Source: Bradyrhizobium sediminis
GTDB taxonomy: Bacteria > Pseudomonadota > Alphaproteobacteria > Rhizobiales > Xanthobacteraceae
Length of the DNA stretch: 64,000 bases
Assembly: GCF_018736085.1 (NCBI RefSeq)
Contig: NZ_CP076134.1
Span: 2,800,501 to 2,864,500, forward strand
Direction of reading: 5' to 3'
Part shown: positions 1-10,011 of the stretch, in pieces
Position numbering within the stretch: the first letter of the stretch is position 1
Layout of the letters: each line of letters begins with the position of its first letter
Made by a program: the position numbers and the translations under genes
Notes under the pieces: model-generated
What the model was told of the DNA's origin: nothing
Databases searched by the model: none
Seen by the model: only the letters and a program-made list of their open reading frames with translations

Positions 1-1
1 A

Positions 2-1459
2 AGTTTCGGAAACCTGTTTACGGTGCAGGTCGGCGGTCAGTTCATTCCGTATCAGGGCTATGTCAACCAGTACATGGACATGGTCTACAACCGGAGCGCC
101 TTCATCAATGGGCGTTACGAGGGGGTGTTCGACTGGGGCAAAGTCGAAGCCAGCGGCTTCTATCACCAGATTCGCCACACCATGGGCTTCATCGCGCCCG
201 ACAAGGTCAGCCAGATGCCGATGGATACCAGGGCGTCCGATGTCGGCTATGCGCTGAAGGCGACCTTCGCGGCGTCGCGGCAGGACTTGGTCCGCGTCGG
301 CAACGAATTTTACCACAACCGTCTCGACGACTGGTGGGATCCCGTTGCCGGTTCAATGATGATGGGACCCAACACCTTCATCAACATCAATGACGGCCGC
401 CGCAGCCGGCTCGGCACCTTCGTGGAGTGGGAGCGGCACTGGGATCGCGAGTGGACGACGCTGGTCGGGCTGCGCAACGACGTGGTCTGGATGAACACCG
501 GCAATGTTCAGGGGTACAACGCGATGATGTATGGCGCCGATGCCGCGGCATTCAACGCGCTCGACCATGCCAGGACGGATATCAATCTCGACGGTTCCGC
601 ATTGGTGCGCTACGAGCCCGACCAACTGAGCCAGTTCGAACTGGGCTTCGCCCGCAAGACCCGTTCGCCCAATCTCTATGAGCGCTACGCATGGTCAACC
701 TCGGGCATGGCCATGAACATGATTGGCTGGTTTGGCGACGGCAACGGCTATGTCGGCAATCTCGACCTTAAGCCGGAGAAATCTCACACGGCGAGCTTCA
801 CTGCGGCCTGGCATGATCCCGCCCAGAAGGTCTGGGAATTTAAGGTCACGCCATACTACAGCTACGTGCAGGACTATATCGACGTCGATCGCTGCGCGGT
901 CCAGATGATGTCGGCGTGCACCGCGGCGAATCTAACCAAGACCAACGACTTCGTGTTCCTGCGGTTTGCCAACCACGATGCGTGGCTCTATGGCGTCAAT
1001 CTCGACGGCAAGCTCGCGCTGTGGGACGATCCGCTGTACGGCCGGGGCGTGTTCCGCGGCCAGCTCGGCTATGTCCGCGGCCAGCGCACTGATGGTGTCA
1101 ACCTCTATCACGTGATGCCGATCAACGCGAAGCTGGCGTTCGACCATACGCTCGGCGGTTGGAACAACGGCGTCGAGCTGCAACTGGTCGGGTCGAAAGA
1201 TCAGGTGAACCAGGTCCACAATGAATTGACCGCGCCGTCTTATGCGCTGGTCAATCTGCGCTCGGGCTATCAGTGGCAGGCGGTCCGGGTCGATTTCGGT
1301 GTCGATAATCTGTTCAACCGCCATTATGTGTTGCCGTTGGGCGGCGCCGATCTCGTCGATTACAGGGTCGTGTCAATGATGGGTTCGTCGCCTGCTTACG
1401 GGTACAACGTGCCGGGTCCGGGGCGTTCGTTCAACGGTCGCCTGACAGTGAAGTTTTGA
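2..1459 (+). CDS. TonB-dependent outer-membrane receptor, Met-rich, C-terminal part (cut by window edge)
   Basis: The frame is open through the left edge, so this is the C-terminal 485 or so residues of a larger receptor. It has alternating beta-barrel strands and a classic TonB receptor end (VDNLFNRHYVLPLGG near residue 430 of the visible part, last residue Phe after LTVK). It is unusually rich in Met (clusters such as SMMMGP and SGMAMNM), as in copper receptors of the OprC/NosA type. It lies just upstream of, and on the same strand as, a copper uptake operon, so copper transport is a reasonable inference. The plug and signal peptide are outside the window. Confidence 0.8.
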   Translation, partial: SFGNLFTVQVGGQFIPYQGYVNQYMDMVYNRSAFINGRYEGVFDWGKVEASGFYHQIRHTMGFIAPDKVSQMPMDTRASDVGYALKATFAASRQDLVRVGNEFYHNRLDDWWDPVAGSMMMGPNTFININDGRRSRLGTFVEWERHWDREWTTLVGLRNDVVWMNTGNVQGYNAMMYGADAAAFNALDHARTDINLDGSALVRYEPDQLSQFELGFARKTRSPNLYERYAWSTSGMAMNMIGWFGDGNGYVGNLDLKPEKSHTASFTAAWHDPAQKVWEFKVTPYYSYVQDYIDVDRCAVQMMSACTAANLTKTNDFVFLRFANHDAWLYGVNLDGKLALWDDPLYGRGVFRGQLGYVRGQRTDGVNLYHVMPINAKLAFDHTLGGWNNGVELQLVGSKDQVNQVHNELTAPSYALVNLRSGYQWQAVRVDFGVDNLFNRHYVLPLGGADLVDYRVVSMMGSSPAYGYNVPGPGRSFNGRLTVKF

Positions 1460-1479
1460 GCCGCGGCTCGCCGACACAC

Positions 1480-1517
1480 CAATATCCCGGCCCGGGAGTG
1501 TCCGGACCGGGATATTG
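1480..1517 (+). terminator. Hairpin after the first TonB receptor
   Basis: An 11-bp perfect stem (CAATATCCCGG at 1480-1490 pairing with CCGGGATATTG at 1507-1517) begins 20 bases after the receptor stop. There is no U-run behind it, so it may be a weak terminator or an mRNA-stabilising hairpin. It separates the receptor from the pcuA-E group. Confidence 0.5.
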
Positions 1518-1657
1518 AAATGCGGCCCGTCAGCCTGTGCCCGGGGAGTTCCTTTGGTATCGAGATTCAGGTCCGGGCATAAACCAGCGCGCTGCGGCGA
1601 AAATCTCGACAAGCGGTGAGGCGAGTGCTACCAGACCCGAGTATTTTGGGGAAAATC

Positions 1658-2035
1658 ATGCGACGGCGGCTGGAAGTAATCATTCCAATCGTGCTGCTCT
1701 CGATCCTGGTGCAAGTGATTGCGCCGATCGGGGCTTTTCGCGCGGTCGCTCACGCCGCATCGGATCCCCTCTATATGGCGTCGATCTGTTCGGGGATGGC
1801 TTCCACTGCGTACGATGCGCAGACGGCTCCGGCCAGCGCGCAGCATGACCGCGGCGATTGCTGCGCCTTCTGCGCGGGCACTGGCAGCGGCAATGCCCTC
1901 GAGCCACCCCCACTGATTTTTGTAAGCCTGCAGCGCCAGTATCAGCGCATGTCGTGGCTGCAGGCCGCAGATCCGATGCCGGCGCTTCGGGTCGGCTCGA
2001 ACGCGCAGGCCCGCGCTCCACCCACCATTTCCTGA
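1658..2035 (+). CDS. pcuA: DUF2946-type periplasmic/membrane protein (PcuA-like)
   Basis: 125 residues. The ATG at 1658 is preferred over an in-frame GTG at 1616 because it directly precedes a hydrophobic signal/anchor segment (residues about 7-33) and follows a GGGGAA ribosome site. The mature part has a Cys-rich DCCAFC motif (about residue 70) that could bind metal, and a Pro-rich tail. DUF2946 proteins of unknown biochemical role commonly sit next to TonB copper receptors. The position as first gene before pcuB-E matches the pcuABCDE operon of Bradyrhizobium, which is induced by copper starvation. The function of the protein itself is not known. Confidence 0.7.
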   Translation: MRRRLEVIIPIVLLSILVQVIAPIGAFRAVAHAASDPLYMASICSGMASTAYDAQTAPASAQHDRGDCCAFCAGTGSGNALEPPPLIFVSLQRQYQRMSWLQAADPMPALRVGSNAQARAPPTIS

Positions 2036-2127
2036 CGACAAAACACTCTCGTGATCGGTGTGGCCTCGGCCGCGCCAAATTGTGTCGTTGATCGGGCTGG
2101 CCGCTGCGCCAGTGTCAGGAATGTTAG

Positions 2128-4347
2128 ATGTCCAGGGTTCGTAATTTCCCGAGCGTGTTCGCACGCAGCTTGTTGTTTTCATCCGCCGCTGTCGTCATTT
2201 CCGCTTCGGCCGGGGCGCAAAGCAACTCCCAAGGTCCGCTGCCGCCAGTGACCGTGGAGGCTCCTCAACAAAAGCGGGCGGCTGCGGTCCGTTCGCCGCA
2301 ACGCACCGGCGTTCGGACGGCGAGGGCAAGCCGCGCACGCAGTGCTCCGGTTGCGCCGATCGCGAACGATTTGGCGAGGGGGCCCGCGCTGACGGTCCTC
2401 ACCGTGCAACAGGCGCTGCGCGATATTCAGCAGACCCCGGGCGGCGTTGCCATCGTTCCCGCCGCGGCCTACCGGAGCTCGACCGTCGCCAATACCATCA
2501 AGGATGTTCTCGATTACGTTCCCGGCGTGTTTGCGCAGCCGAAATGGGGCGACGACACGAGGCTTTCGATCCGGGGCTCCGGCCTGTCGCGAAACTTCCA
2601 TCTGCGTGGCGTCCAGCTCTACATCGACGGGATTCCGATCAACACCGCCGACGGTTACGGCGATTTCCAGGAAATCGATCCCACCGCCTACAAATATGTT
2701 GCGGTCTACAAGGGCGCCAATGCGCTGCAATTCGGCGCCAATTCGCTCGGCGGCGCCATCAACTTCGTCACACCGACCGGACGCGATCCCTTTCCCAACG
2801 GCGTATCGGCTGATCTCGGAGGGTTTGGATTCCGCCGCTTACAAGCCAATGCGGGCGGCACGAATGGCCCATGGGATGGCTTCATTACCGCGTCCACCCA
2901 GGCGGCAGAGGGATTCAGGAATCACAGCAGCGGGCATGCCACGCGGGTCAGCGGCAATGTCGGCTATCAATTTTCACCGGATGTCGAGACCCGGTTTTAT
3001 CTGAACGCGAACGACGTTCGGCAGCGCATCCCGGGCTCCGTCACCAAGTCTATCGCTCTTTCCTCGCCGGAGACGGCGGCGGTCGGGAACGTCATTAATG
3101 ACTGGCAGCGCAACCTCGACACCGTCCGCGTCGCCAACAAGACCACCATCCGCTTCGAGAATACGATCCTCGATCTTGGCGCGTTCGCGGTCGACCGGCA
3201 TCTGATGCATCCGATCTTCCAGTGGCTCGATTATCGCTACAAGGACTATGGCGGCTTCGCAAAGGTCACCGATGATCGGATCATCGGCGGCTTCCGCAAC
3301 CGGTTCGTGGCCGGGGTCAACATTCTCAACGGCACCAACGACGCCCGGCAATTCGTCAACACTGGCGGGTTGAAGGGGACGCCGACATCCTCGTTGGTGC
3401 AAAAGCCGGAAAACTATTCAGCCTATGCGGAAAACTCGTTCTATTTCGTCCCGAATGTCGCGTTCGTGGCTGGCACGCAATATCTCTTTGCGGTCCGCGA
3501 CCAGCGCGTCAACTTCTCGACCAACGGCGACGTCAACGGACGCAGCACCTTCAGCCTGTGGAGCCCCAAGGTCGGACTGCTATGGGACGTCGATCCCACC
3601 TGGCAGGTCTTCGGCAATATCTCGCGCAGCGCCGAGGTGCCGAGTTTCGGCGAGAGCGTCAGCCCGAATTTCCTCAATCCGAACTACCCAACCATTCCAT
3701 TCTTTCTGATCCGACCGCAAATCGCGACGACCTACGAGATCGGCACGCGCGGCAAAAGCCCCGACTTCACCTGGGAATTGGCCGCCTATCGCGCCAACAT
3801 CCGCGACGAGCTGCAGTGCCAATACAGCTCGTTCGGCAATTGCAACGTCACCAATCTCGACCGCACCATTCATCAGGGCATCGAGGCGGGTGTCGGCGCC
3901 GCGGTGTTCAGGAACATCTTCGTCACGGGGAATGCGCCGGACAAGATCTGGCTAAACCTCGCCTACACGTTCAACGACTTCCGTTTCGATAACGACCCCA
4001 CCTTCGGAAACAATCAGCTGCCGGGCGCCCCGCGTCACTATCTGCGGGCCGAGATGCTCTACAAACATCCGAACGGATTCTATATCGGCCCCAATCTCGA
4101 ATGGGTGCCCGAGTCCTATTTCGTCGACAGCGCCAACACGCTGAAGACCGAACCCTATGCGATCTGGGGATTCAAGGCGGGCGTGGACAATGGCGGAACC
4201 TATTCGATGTATGTCGAAGCCAGGAACATCGGCAACAAGGCCTACATTGCCTCCGCCAGCATCATCGACCGGGCCAATCCGGCATCGCCACTGTTCGAGC
4301 CGGGTAACGGTCGTGCCGTGTATGCCGGCGTCAAGGCGCGCTGGTAA
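2128..4347 (+). CDS. pcuB: TonB-dependent outer-membrane receptor (PcuB-like, copper)
   Basis: 739 residues. There is a signal peptide (residues 1-31, ending SASAGAQS), a linker rich in Ala/Arg, then a plug domain (about 120-235) with VLDYVPGVFAQPKWGDD, LSIRGSGL and GGAINFVTP. A 22-strand-type barrel follows, ending in an aromatic residue (VKARW). The receptor would import a substrate across the outer membrane using TonB energy. Its place between pcuA and pcuC predicts copper or a copper complex. The substrate cannot be read from the sequence. Iron-siderophore uptake is the main alternative. Confidence 0.85.
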   Translation: MSRVRNFPSVFARSLLFSSAAVVISASAGAQSNSQGPLPPVTVEAPQQKRAAAVRSPQRTGVRTARASRARSAPVAPIANDLARGPALTVLTVQQALRDIQQTPGGVAIVPAAAYRSSTVANTIKDVLDYVPGVFAQPKWGDDTRLSIRGSGLSRNFHLRGVQLYIDGIPINTADGYGDFQEIDPTAYKYVAVYKGANALQFGANSLGGAINFVTPTGRDPFPNGVSADLGGFGFRRLQANAGGTNGPWDGFITASTQAAEGFRNHSSGHATRVSGNVGYQFSPDVETRFYLNANDVRQRIPGSVTKSIALSSPETAAVGNVINDWQRNLDTVRVANKTTIRFENTILDLGAFAVDRHLMHPIFQWLDYRYKDYGGFAKVTDDRIIGGFRNRFVAGVNILNGTNDARQFVNTGGLKGTPTSSLVQKPENYSAYAENSFYFVPNVAFVAGTQYLFAVRDQRVNFSTNGDVNGRSTFSLWSPKVGLLWDVDPTWQVFGNISRSAEVPSFGESVSPNFLNPNYPTIPFFLIRPQIATTYEIGTRGKSPDFTWELAAYRANIRDELQCQYSSFGNCNVTNLDRTIHQGIEAGVGAAVFRNIFVTGNAPDKIWLNLAYTFNDFRFDNDPTFGNNQLPGAPRHYLRAEMLYKHPNGFYIGPNLEWVPESYFVDSANTLKTEPYAIWGFKAGVDNGGTYSMYVEARNIGNKAYIASASIIDRANPASPLFEPGNGRAVYAGVKARW

Positions 4348-4493
4348 AGTGGACCGCAGGCCCGGCGGGCGGAGATCGGGCATGGAATCGTTGACAATCG
4401 TCGTCACAAGGGAAACCCGATCATTCTCAAATTCTGAGGCGACGTCACCCCATCTGGCGACCTACTCGTTCACGGAAGAAAAGGAAGAGACAC

Positions 4494-5027
4494 ATGAAAC
4501 AAATCGTACGTACCCTCGCTTATGCCGTTGCCTTCGCAGCTCTGCTGGCCGCGCCCGCGGGCGCCGAGGAGGTCAAGGCCGGTGACCTCGTGATCACGCA
4601 GGCCTGGAGCCGCGCCACGCCGGGCGGCGCCAAGGTGGCGGGTGGGTACCTCACCATCGAGAACAAGGGCTCGGCCGCAGATCGTCTGATCGGCGGCGCA
4701 GTGGATGTTGCCGCCAGGGTCGAGGTCCACGAGATGTCCATGAAGGACGGCGTCATGATCATGCGCCAACTCGACAAGGGTCTCGCCATCGAGCCCGGCA
4801 AGACGGTCAAGCTTGCGCCGGGCGGCTATCACCTGATGCTGATGGATCTCAAGAGCCCGCTCAAGCAGGGCGACAAGCTGCCGGTCACGCTGGAGTTCGA
4901 GAAGGCGGGCAAGGTGAAACTTTCGCTGGATGTGCTGGGTGTGGGCGCGCAAGCTCCCGCGGGCGCGGGCCATTCCGGCGGTCATGACATGAAGGGTATG
5001 CCCGATCATTCCGGCATGAAGAAGTGA
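4494..5027 (+). CDS. pcuC: Periplasmic copper chaperone PCu(A)C
   Basis: 177 residues with a Sec signal peptide (1-24, cleavage after PAGA). The PCu(A)C copper site is complete: His79, Met90, His113 and Met115 in the H-X10-M-X22-H-X-M arrangement. A His/Met-rich tail (HSGGHDMKGMPDHSG) gives a second likely Cu site. The family delivers Cu(I) to the CuA/CuB centres of cytochrome oxidases, and the Bradyrhizobium homologue PcuC is needed for oxidase biogenesis under copper limitation. A GGAAG ribosome site lies upstream. The 146-bp gap after pcuB could hold an internal promoter. Confidence 0.93.
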   Translation: MKQIVRTLAYAVAFAALLAAPAGAEEVKAGDLVITQAWSRATPGGAKVAGGYLTIENKGSAADRLIGGAVDVAARVEVHEMSMKDGVMIMRQLDKGLAIEPGKTVKLAPGGYHLMLMDLKSPLKQGDKLPVTLEFEKAGKVKLSLDVLGVGAQAPAGAGHSGGHDMKGMPDHSGMKK

Positions 5028-5035
5028 GGCTGACG

Positions 5036-5557
5036 ATGTCGAGGACTATCTTTCTCGCGGCCATTGCCGCGCTCGCTGCGTGGCCGGCCGGCGCACATGT
5101 CTCACTGGAAAACAAGCAGGCGACGATCGGTGCGTCCTACAAGGCGGTGTTCGCTGTGCCGCATGGCTGCGCCGGTTCGGCCACCGTCAAGATCCGCGTT
5201 CAAATTCCCGAAGGCGTGATTGCGGTGAAACCGATGCCGAAGGCCGGCTGGAGCGTTGAGGCGATCAGCGGAAAATACGCCACCGAGTACGACTACCACG
5301 GCAAGAAATTCTCGGAAGGCGTCAAGGAAGTGGTGTGGAGCGGCGGCAAGCTGGCCGACGGCAATTACGATGAATTCGTCGTCAGCACCTATCTGACCGG
5401 CAGGCTCAAGCCCAACAGCATGCTGTATTTTCCGGTGGTGCAGGAATGCGAGCAGGGCGTGAGCCGCTGGATCGATATCCCGGCGGAAGGCCGTGCCGGC
5501 CATGGCCATGACGGCAAGTCGCCGGCGCCAGGGGTCAAGCTGGTGCCCAAACCGTAG
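5036..5557 (+). CDS. pcuD: YcnI-family (DUF1775) periplasmic copper-binding protein
   Basis: 173 residues. The ATG at 5036 is chosen because the sequence GTGAGG upstream gives a ribosome site. A GTG at 5024 overlapping the pcuC stop is the alternative. A signal peptide ends at GAH, so the mature protein would start with His, the N-terminal copper ligand typical of YcnI proteins. A conserved Trp (MPKAGW, about residue 75) and the YcnI core follow. It is translationally close to pcuC (8 bases after its stop), indicating a shared role in periplasmic copper handling. Confidence 0.88.
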   Translation: MSRTIFLAAIAALAAWPAGAHVSLENKQATIGASYKAVFAVPHGCAGSATVKIRVQIPEGVIAVKPMPKAGWSVEAISGKYATEYDYHGKKFSEGVKEVVWSGGKLADGNYDEFVVSTYLTGRLKPNSMLYFPVVQECEQGVSRWIDIPAEGRAGHGHDGKSPAPGVKLVPKP

Positions 5558-5566
5558 AGTTTCGCG

Positions 5567-7141
5567 ATGCGTCTCATCGCCGGCCTCGCCACGTTGTTGT
5601 TGGTTCTCGGGTTGGCAAACGGCGCCTCGGCGCACGCCGTGCTGGTGTCGATGGAGCCCGGCGACGGCAGCGTCCTCTCGCAGGCGCCGAAGTCGGTTCA
5701 GTTGCGCTTCAACGAAGCGGTGACGCCGGCGGTTGTCAGCCTGATCGATGCCGAGGGCAGGGCGCGCGACGATGCGACGGTGAGCGGGGTTGGCGAAACC
5801 ATCGTTATCGCGCTGCCCGACCAGCTGCCGCGCGGCACCCAGGTCGTCAGCTATCGCGTGATCTCGGAAGACGGCCACCCGGTCGCGGGATCTCTGGTGT
5901 TTTCGATCGGCGCCCCGACGGGATCGGCGGCGAACCCGGCAAGGGCCGGCCCGTTGAACGGCCTGATCTGGCTGGCGCGGATCGGCGTCTATCTCGGGCT
6001 GTTCGCGGGCGTCGGCGGGGCGTTCTTCGCCTGCTGGATCGGGTGCGTGCGGATTGGTGCGAGGCTGACCGCCGCCGCCCTGACGTTGGGGCTTGTCAGC
6101 GCGGCGGCATCGCTCGGGGGGCAGGGGCTCGATCTGCTGGGTCTCCCGCTCGGCGGCATCCTGACGGCGGCGCCGTGGAAAGCCGCGGCGCTGACGAGCT
6201 TGTTTCCGTCCTTGCTGATATCAGCGGTGGCGATGATCGCTGCCATCGCTGCCCTGCGAACCGAGGTCACGGGCACCGCCGCCATGCTGTCGGCGTTGGC
6301 GTTGGCCGGCGTCGGCCTGTCGCTGGCGTCCAGCGGTCATGCCGCCAGCGCATCCCCGGAATGGCTGACCCGGCCTTCGATGTTTCTGCATGGCGCAGGC
6401 GTTGCCTTTTGGGTCGGCGCGCTCGCACCGCTGGCGGCGATGGCGTGGCAACGGACCGAGGGGCTGCTTTTCGTATTGCAACGTTTCTCGCGCGCGGCGG
6501 TGCCGGTGGTGGGCCTGCTGGTGCTGACCGGACTCACTCTCGTGGTCGTTCAGCTGCAGAGTCTTCGCGACCTGATCGAGACGAAATATGGAATGATCCT
6601 CTCGATCAAAATCGCGCTCGTGCTTTTGCTGCTGGGCCTCGCGGCGCTGAACCGCTATCGTCTGACACCTCGGCTGGCCCGCGATCCCGCCAACACGCGC
6701 CCGCTGCTGCGGTCGATTCTGGCCGAATGCATCATCGTCGTGGGGATCCTGGCGGTCGTCGCCGGCTGGCGCTTCACGCCGCCGCCACGCGCGCTCGCTG
6801 CCGCCGCCGTCACCCCGCTCGCGGTCCACATCCACACCGATACGGCGATGTTCCAGGTTCGGGTTTCGCCGGGCAAAGTGGGCACCAACGGTTTTATCCT
6901 GCAGCTGATGAACGGCGACGGCAGCCCGTTGCCTGCCAGGGAGGCGACCCTGGCGCTGAGCCTGCCCGAGCGCGGCATCGAGCCGCTGGAGCGCAAGGCG
7001 CTGCTGGGCGCCGACGGTTACTGGCACGTCCGCGATGTGCCGATCCCGCTGGCCGGCCGCTGGCATTTCCGTATCGACGTCCTGGTCACGGATTTCGAGA
7101 GGATCACGCTCGAGGACGAATTCGACGTGCCGGCGCCCTGA
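5567..7141 (+). CDS. pcuE: CopC-CopD fusion, copper import membrane protein
   Basis: 524 residues. A signal peptide of about 22 residues ends at ASA, and the mature protein begins HAVLVSMEPGDGS, the CopC fold with its N-terminal His copper ligand (to about residue 115, including VSEDGHPVAGSL-like sequence). About eight transmembrane segments of a CopD domain follow (about 135-410), then a soluble C-terminal domain of about 110 residues. Such fusions (YcnJ-like) move copper across the inner membrane. It starts 10 bases after pcuD and closes the operon. Confidence 0.9.
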   Translation: MRLIAGLATLLLVLGLANGASAHAVLVSMEPGDGSVLSQAPKSVQLRFNEAVTPAVVSLIDAEGRARDDATVSGVGETIVIALPDQLPRGTQVVSYRVISEDGHPVAGSLVFSIGAPTGSAANPARAGPLNGLIWLARIGVYLGLFAGVGGAFFACWIGCVRIGARLTAAALTLGLVSAAASLGGQGLDLLGLPLGGILTAAPWKAAALTSLFPSLLISAVAMIAAIAALRTEVTGTAAMLSALALAGVGLSLASSGHAASASPEWLTRPSMFLHGAGVAFWVGALAPLAAMAWQRTEGLLFVLQRFSRAAVPVVGLLVLTGLTLVVVQLQSLRDLIETKYGMILSIKIALVLLLLGLAALNRYRLTPRLARDPANTRPLLRSILAECIIVVGILAVVAGWRFTPPPRALAAAAVTPLAVHIHTDTAMFQVRVSPGKVGTNGFILQLMNGDGSPLPAREATLALSLPERGIEPLERKALLGADGYWHVRDVPIPLAGRWHFRIDVLVTDFERITLEDEFDVPAP

Positions 7142-7328
7142 TCGGGATGTCCCCGGCGGGCTTTACCTGGGCCCCGTTTGCGCCTTAATCGCAGGCTCAA
7201 TGTCGGGCGTTAAAGATGGCGGGTAATCTGCTGTTTTAGCGGCTTTTTCCGGCCCCGCCCTTGTGTTTTTGCAGCCGATCCGGTTTCACTGGCACTCTCC
7301 CGTGTCCGACCGATTCTTCTGGTGCCCC

Positions 7329-8648
7329 ATGCGATTGTCGCGGTTCTTTCTGCCCATCCTCAAAGAAAATCCGAAGGAGGCCGAGATCGTGTCGCATCGT
7401 TTGATGCTGCGCGCGGGCATGATGCGGCAGGAGGCGGCGGGCATTTATGCCTGGCTGCCGCTGGGCTTGCGGGTCCTGAAGAAGATCGAGCAGATCGTCC
7501 GCGAGGAACAGAACCGCGCCGGCGCCCTCGAGCTCCTGATGCCGACGCTGCAGCTCGCCGACCTCTGGCGCGAAAGCGGCCGCTATGACGCCTATGGTCC
7601 GGAAATGCTCCGCATCACCGACCGGCACAAGCGCGAGCTCTTGTACGGGCCGACCAACGAGGAAATGATCACCGAGATCTTTCGTTCCTACGTGAAGTCC
7701 TACAAGAGCCTGCCGCTCAATCTCTATCATATTCAATGGAAATTCCGCGACGAGCAGCGCCCGCGTTTCGGCGTGATGCGCGGCCGCGAGTTCCTGATGA
7801 AGGATGCCTATTCCTTCGATATCGACGAGGCCGCGGCGCGGCGTTCCTACAACCGGATGTTCGTCGCCTATTTGCGCACCTTCGCGCGGATGGGACTGAA
7901 GGCGATCCCGATGCGCGCCGAGACCGGCCCGATCGGCGGCGATCTCAGCCACGAATTCATCGTGCTGGCGGAGACCGGGGAGTCCGCGGTCTATTGCGAC
8001 AGCGACGTGCTCAACCTGCCGGTGCCCGGCGAGGAGGTCGACTACGAGGCCGATCTCAGTCCGATCATCAAGCAATGGACCTCGGTCTACGCCGCAACCG
8101 AGGACGTTCACGACGCCGCGCGCTTCGATCGCGAAGTGCCCGCGGACAAAAAGGTGCACACCCGCGGCATCGAGGTCGGCCAGATCTTCTATTTCGGCAC
8201 CAAATACTCCGACTCGATGAAGGCGCTGGTCGCCGGCGCCGACGGCGCCGAGGTGGCGATCCATGGCGGCTCCTACGGCGTCGGCGTATCGCGGCTGGTC
8301 GGCGCCATCATCGAGGCCTGCCACGACGATGCCGGCATCAAATGGCCGGAGGCGGTGGCGCCGTTCAAGGCGGCGATCCTGAATCTGAAGCAGGGCGCCG
8401 ACGACACCGATGCGGCGTGCGAAAAGCTTTACCGCGAACTCGACGCCAAAGGCGTCGAGGTGCTGTACGACGATACCGACCAGCGTGCCGGCGCGAAATT
8501 CGCCGCCGCCGACCTGATCGGCGTTCCCTGGCAGATTCTGGTCGGCCCGAAGGGGCTCGCCGAAGGCAAACTCGAACTCAAGCGGCGCAGCGACGGGTCG
8601 CGCGAGAATCTGACGCCGGCGGAAGTGGTGGCGAAGCTCGCCTCGTGA
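7329..8648 (+). CDS. proS: Proline--tRNA ligase (short alphaproteobacterial type)
   Basis: 439 residues. The start at 7329 ([10 protein letters not shown]) is the family start. An upstream in-frame codon at 7263 would add 22 non-conserved residues. Class II synthetase motifs are visible, including the motif 2 region [17 protein letters not shown] and the motif 3 region with [13 protein letters not shown]. The C-terminal anticodon-binding domain starts near residue 345. The roughly 180-residue editing insertion of the E. coli-type enzyme is absent, as is usual for alphaproteobacteria, so mischarged Ala-tRNA(Pro) must be cleared by a separate factor. Confidence 0.96.
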   Translation: MRLSRFFLPILKENPKEAEIVSHRLMLRAGMMRQEAAGIYAWLPLGLRVLKKIEQIVREEQNRAGALELLMPTLQLADLWRESGRYDAYGPEMLRITDRHKRELLYGPTNEEMITEIFRSYVKSYKSLPLNLYHIQWKFRDEQRPRFGVMRGREFLMKDAYSFDIDEAAARRSYNRMFVAYLRTFARMGLKAIPMRAETGPIGGDLSHEFIVLAETGESAVYCDSDVLNLPVPGEEVDYEADLSPIIKQWTSVYAATEDVHDAARFDREVPADKKVHTRGIEVGQIFYFGTKYSDSMKALVAGADGAEVAIHGGSYGVGVSRLVGAIIEACHDDAGIKWPEAVAPFKAAILNLKQGADDTDAACEKLYRELDAKGVEVLYDDTDQRAGAKFAAADLIGVPWQILVGPKGLAEGKLELKRRSDGSRENLTPAEVVAKLAS

Positions 8649-8723
8649 CGAATTATCCACCGCAGGCGCCGGAATATCAGACGCTACGGCCACAATTAGC
8701 CCGAATCGTGTGAAAATCGAACT

Positions 8724-10004
8724 ATGGATGATGCCATGAGCGAGCCAGTTCGAACCCCACCTTTCGCGCCGTTCGAATGGCTGTTGTCCGGGCGCTATCT
8801 GCGCGCCCGTCGCAAGGAAGGCTTCATCTCCGTCATCGCCGGCTTCTCGTTCCTCGGCATCATGCTCGGCGTCGCCACGCTGATCATCGTGATGGCCGTC
8901 ATGAACGGCTTCCGCAAGGAATTGCTGGACAAGATCCTCGGCCTCAACGGCCATCTGCTGGTACAGCCGCTGGAATCGCCCTTGACCGACTGGAAGGACG
9001 TCGCCGAGCGCATCAACCAGGTCTCGGGCATTCGTCTCGCAGCCCCCGTCGTCGACGGCCAGGCGCTGGCATCCTCGCCGTTCAACGCATCGGGCGTCTT
9101 CGTCCGCGGCATTCGCGCCGACGATCTCAACAACCTCACCTCGATCGCCAAGAATATCAAACAGGGTACGCTCGAAGGTTTCGACGAGGGGCAGGGCGTC
9201 GCGATCGGGCGCCGGCTCGCCGATCAATTGTCGCTGCACGCCGGCGACAGCATCACGCTGGTGGCGCCGAAGGGCGCGGTGACCCCGATGGGCACGACGC
9301 CGCGCATCAAGCCCTACAAGATCGCCGCGGTGTTCGAGATCGGCATGTCGGAATATGACGGCACCTTCGTGTTCATGCCGCTGCCGGAGGCGCAGGCCTA
9401 TTTCAACCGCAAGGATGACGTCACCGCGATCGAGGTGTTCACCACCAATCCCGACCGGATCGACGTCTTCCGCAAGAGCGTGACCGAAGCGGCGGGACGG
9501 CCGGTGTTCCTGGTCGACTGGCGGCAGCGCAACTCGACCTTCTTCAATGCGCTGCAGGTCGAACGCAACGTGATGTTCCTGATCCTGACCATGATCGTGC
9601 TGGTCGCCGCCTTGAACATCGTCTCGGGCCTGATCATGCTGGTGAAGGACAAGGGCAGCGACATCGCGATCCTGCGCACCATGGGCGCCTCGCAGGGCTC
9701 GATCATGCGGGTGTTCCTGATCACCGGGGCTGCGATCGGCGTGGTCGGCACGCTGACCGGATTCTTCGTCGGTCTCCTGATCTGCCTCAATATCGAATCG
9801 ATCCGGCAATTCCTGTCCTGGCTCACCAATACCGAGCTGTTTTCGCCGGAGCTTTACTTCCTGTCCAAGCTGCCGGCCGAGGTCGATTTCGGCGAGACTA
9901 CCGCTGTCGTGATCATGGCGCTGACGCTGTCGTTCCTCGCCACGCTCTATCCGTCGTGGCGTGCCGCGCGCCTCGACCCCGTCGATGCGCTCCGGTACGA
10001 GTGA
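8724..10004 (+). CDS. lolC: Lipoprotein-releasing ABC transporter permease LolC/LolE
   Basis: 426 residues with the LolC/E pattern: one N-terminal transmembrane helix (about 35-60), a large periplasmic domain (about 60-280) and three C-terminal helices, the last around 385-415, ending in the FtsX/MacB-like [18 protein letters not shown]. With LolD it extracts lipoproteins from the inner membrane and hands them to LolA. Only one permease gene is present, so it probably forms a homodimer as in other alphaproteobacteria. ATG at 8736 is an alternative start. It overlaps or abuts lolD. Confidence 0.93.
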   Translation: MDDAMSEPVRTPPFAPFEWLLSGRYLRARRKEGFISVIAGFSFLGIMLGVATLIIVMAVMNGFRKELLDKILGLNGHLLVQPLESPLTDWKDVAERINQVSGIRLAAPVVDGQALASSPFNASGVFVRGIRADDLNNLTSIAKNIKQGTLEGFDEGQGVAIGRRLADQLSLHAGDSITLVAPKGAVTPMGTTPRIKPYKIAAVFEIGMSEYDGTFVFMPLPEAQAYFNRKDDVTAIEVFTTNPDRIDVFRKSVTEAAGRPVFLVDWRQRNSTFFNALQVERNVMFLILTMIVLVAALNIVSGLIMLVKDKGSDIAILRTMGASQGSIMRVFLITGAAIGVVGTLTGFFVGLLICLNIESIRQFLSWLTNTELFSPELYFLSKLPAEVDFGETTAVVIMALTLSFLATLYPSWRAARLDPVDALRYE

Positions 10005-10011
10005 GGGCGAG

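Noticed and set aside
7236..9809. An 857-codon frame antisense to proS and lolC
   Set aside because: It spans two well-defined genes on the opposite strand and has no recognisable domain or ribosome site.
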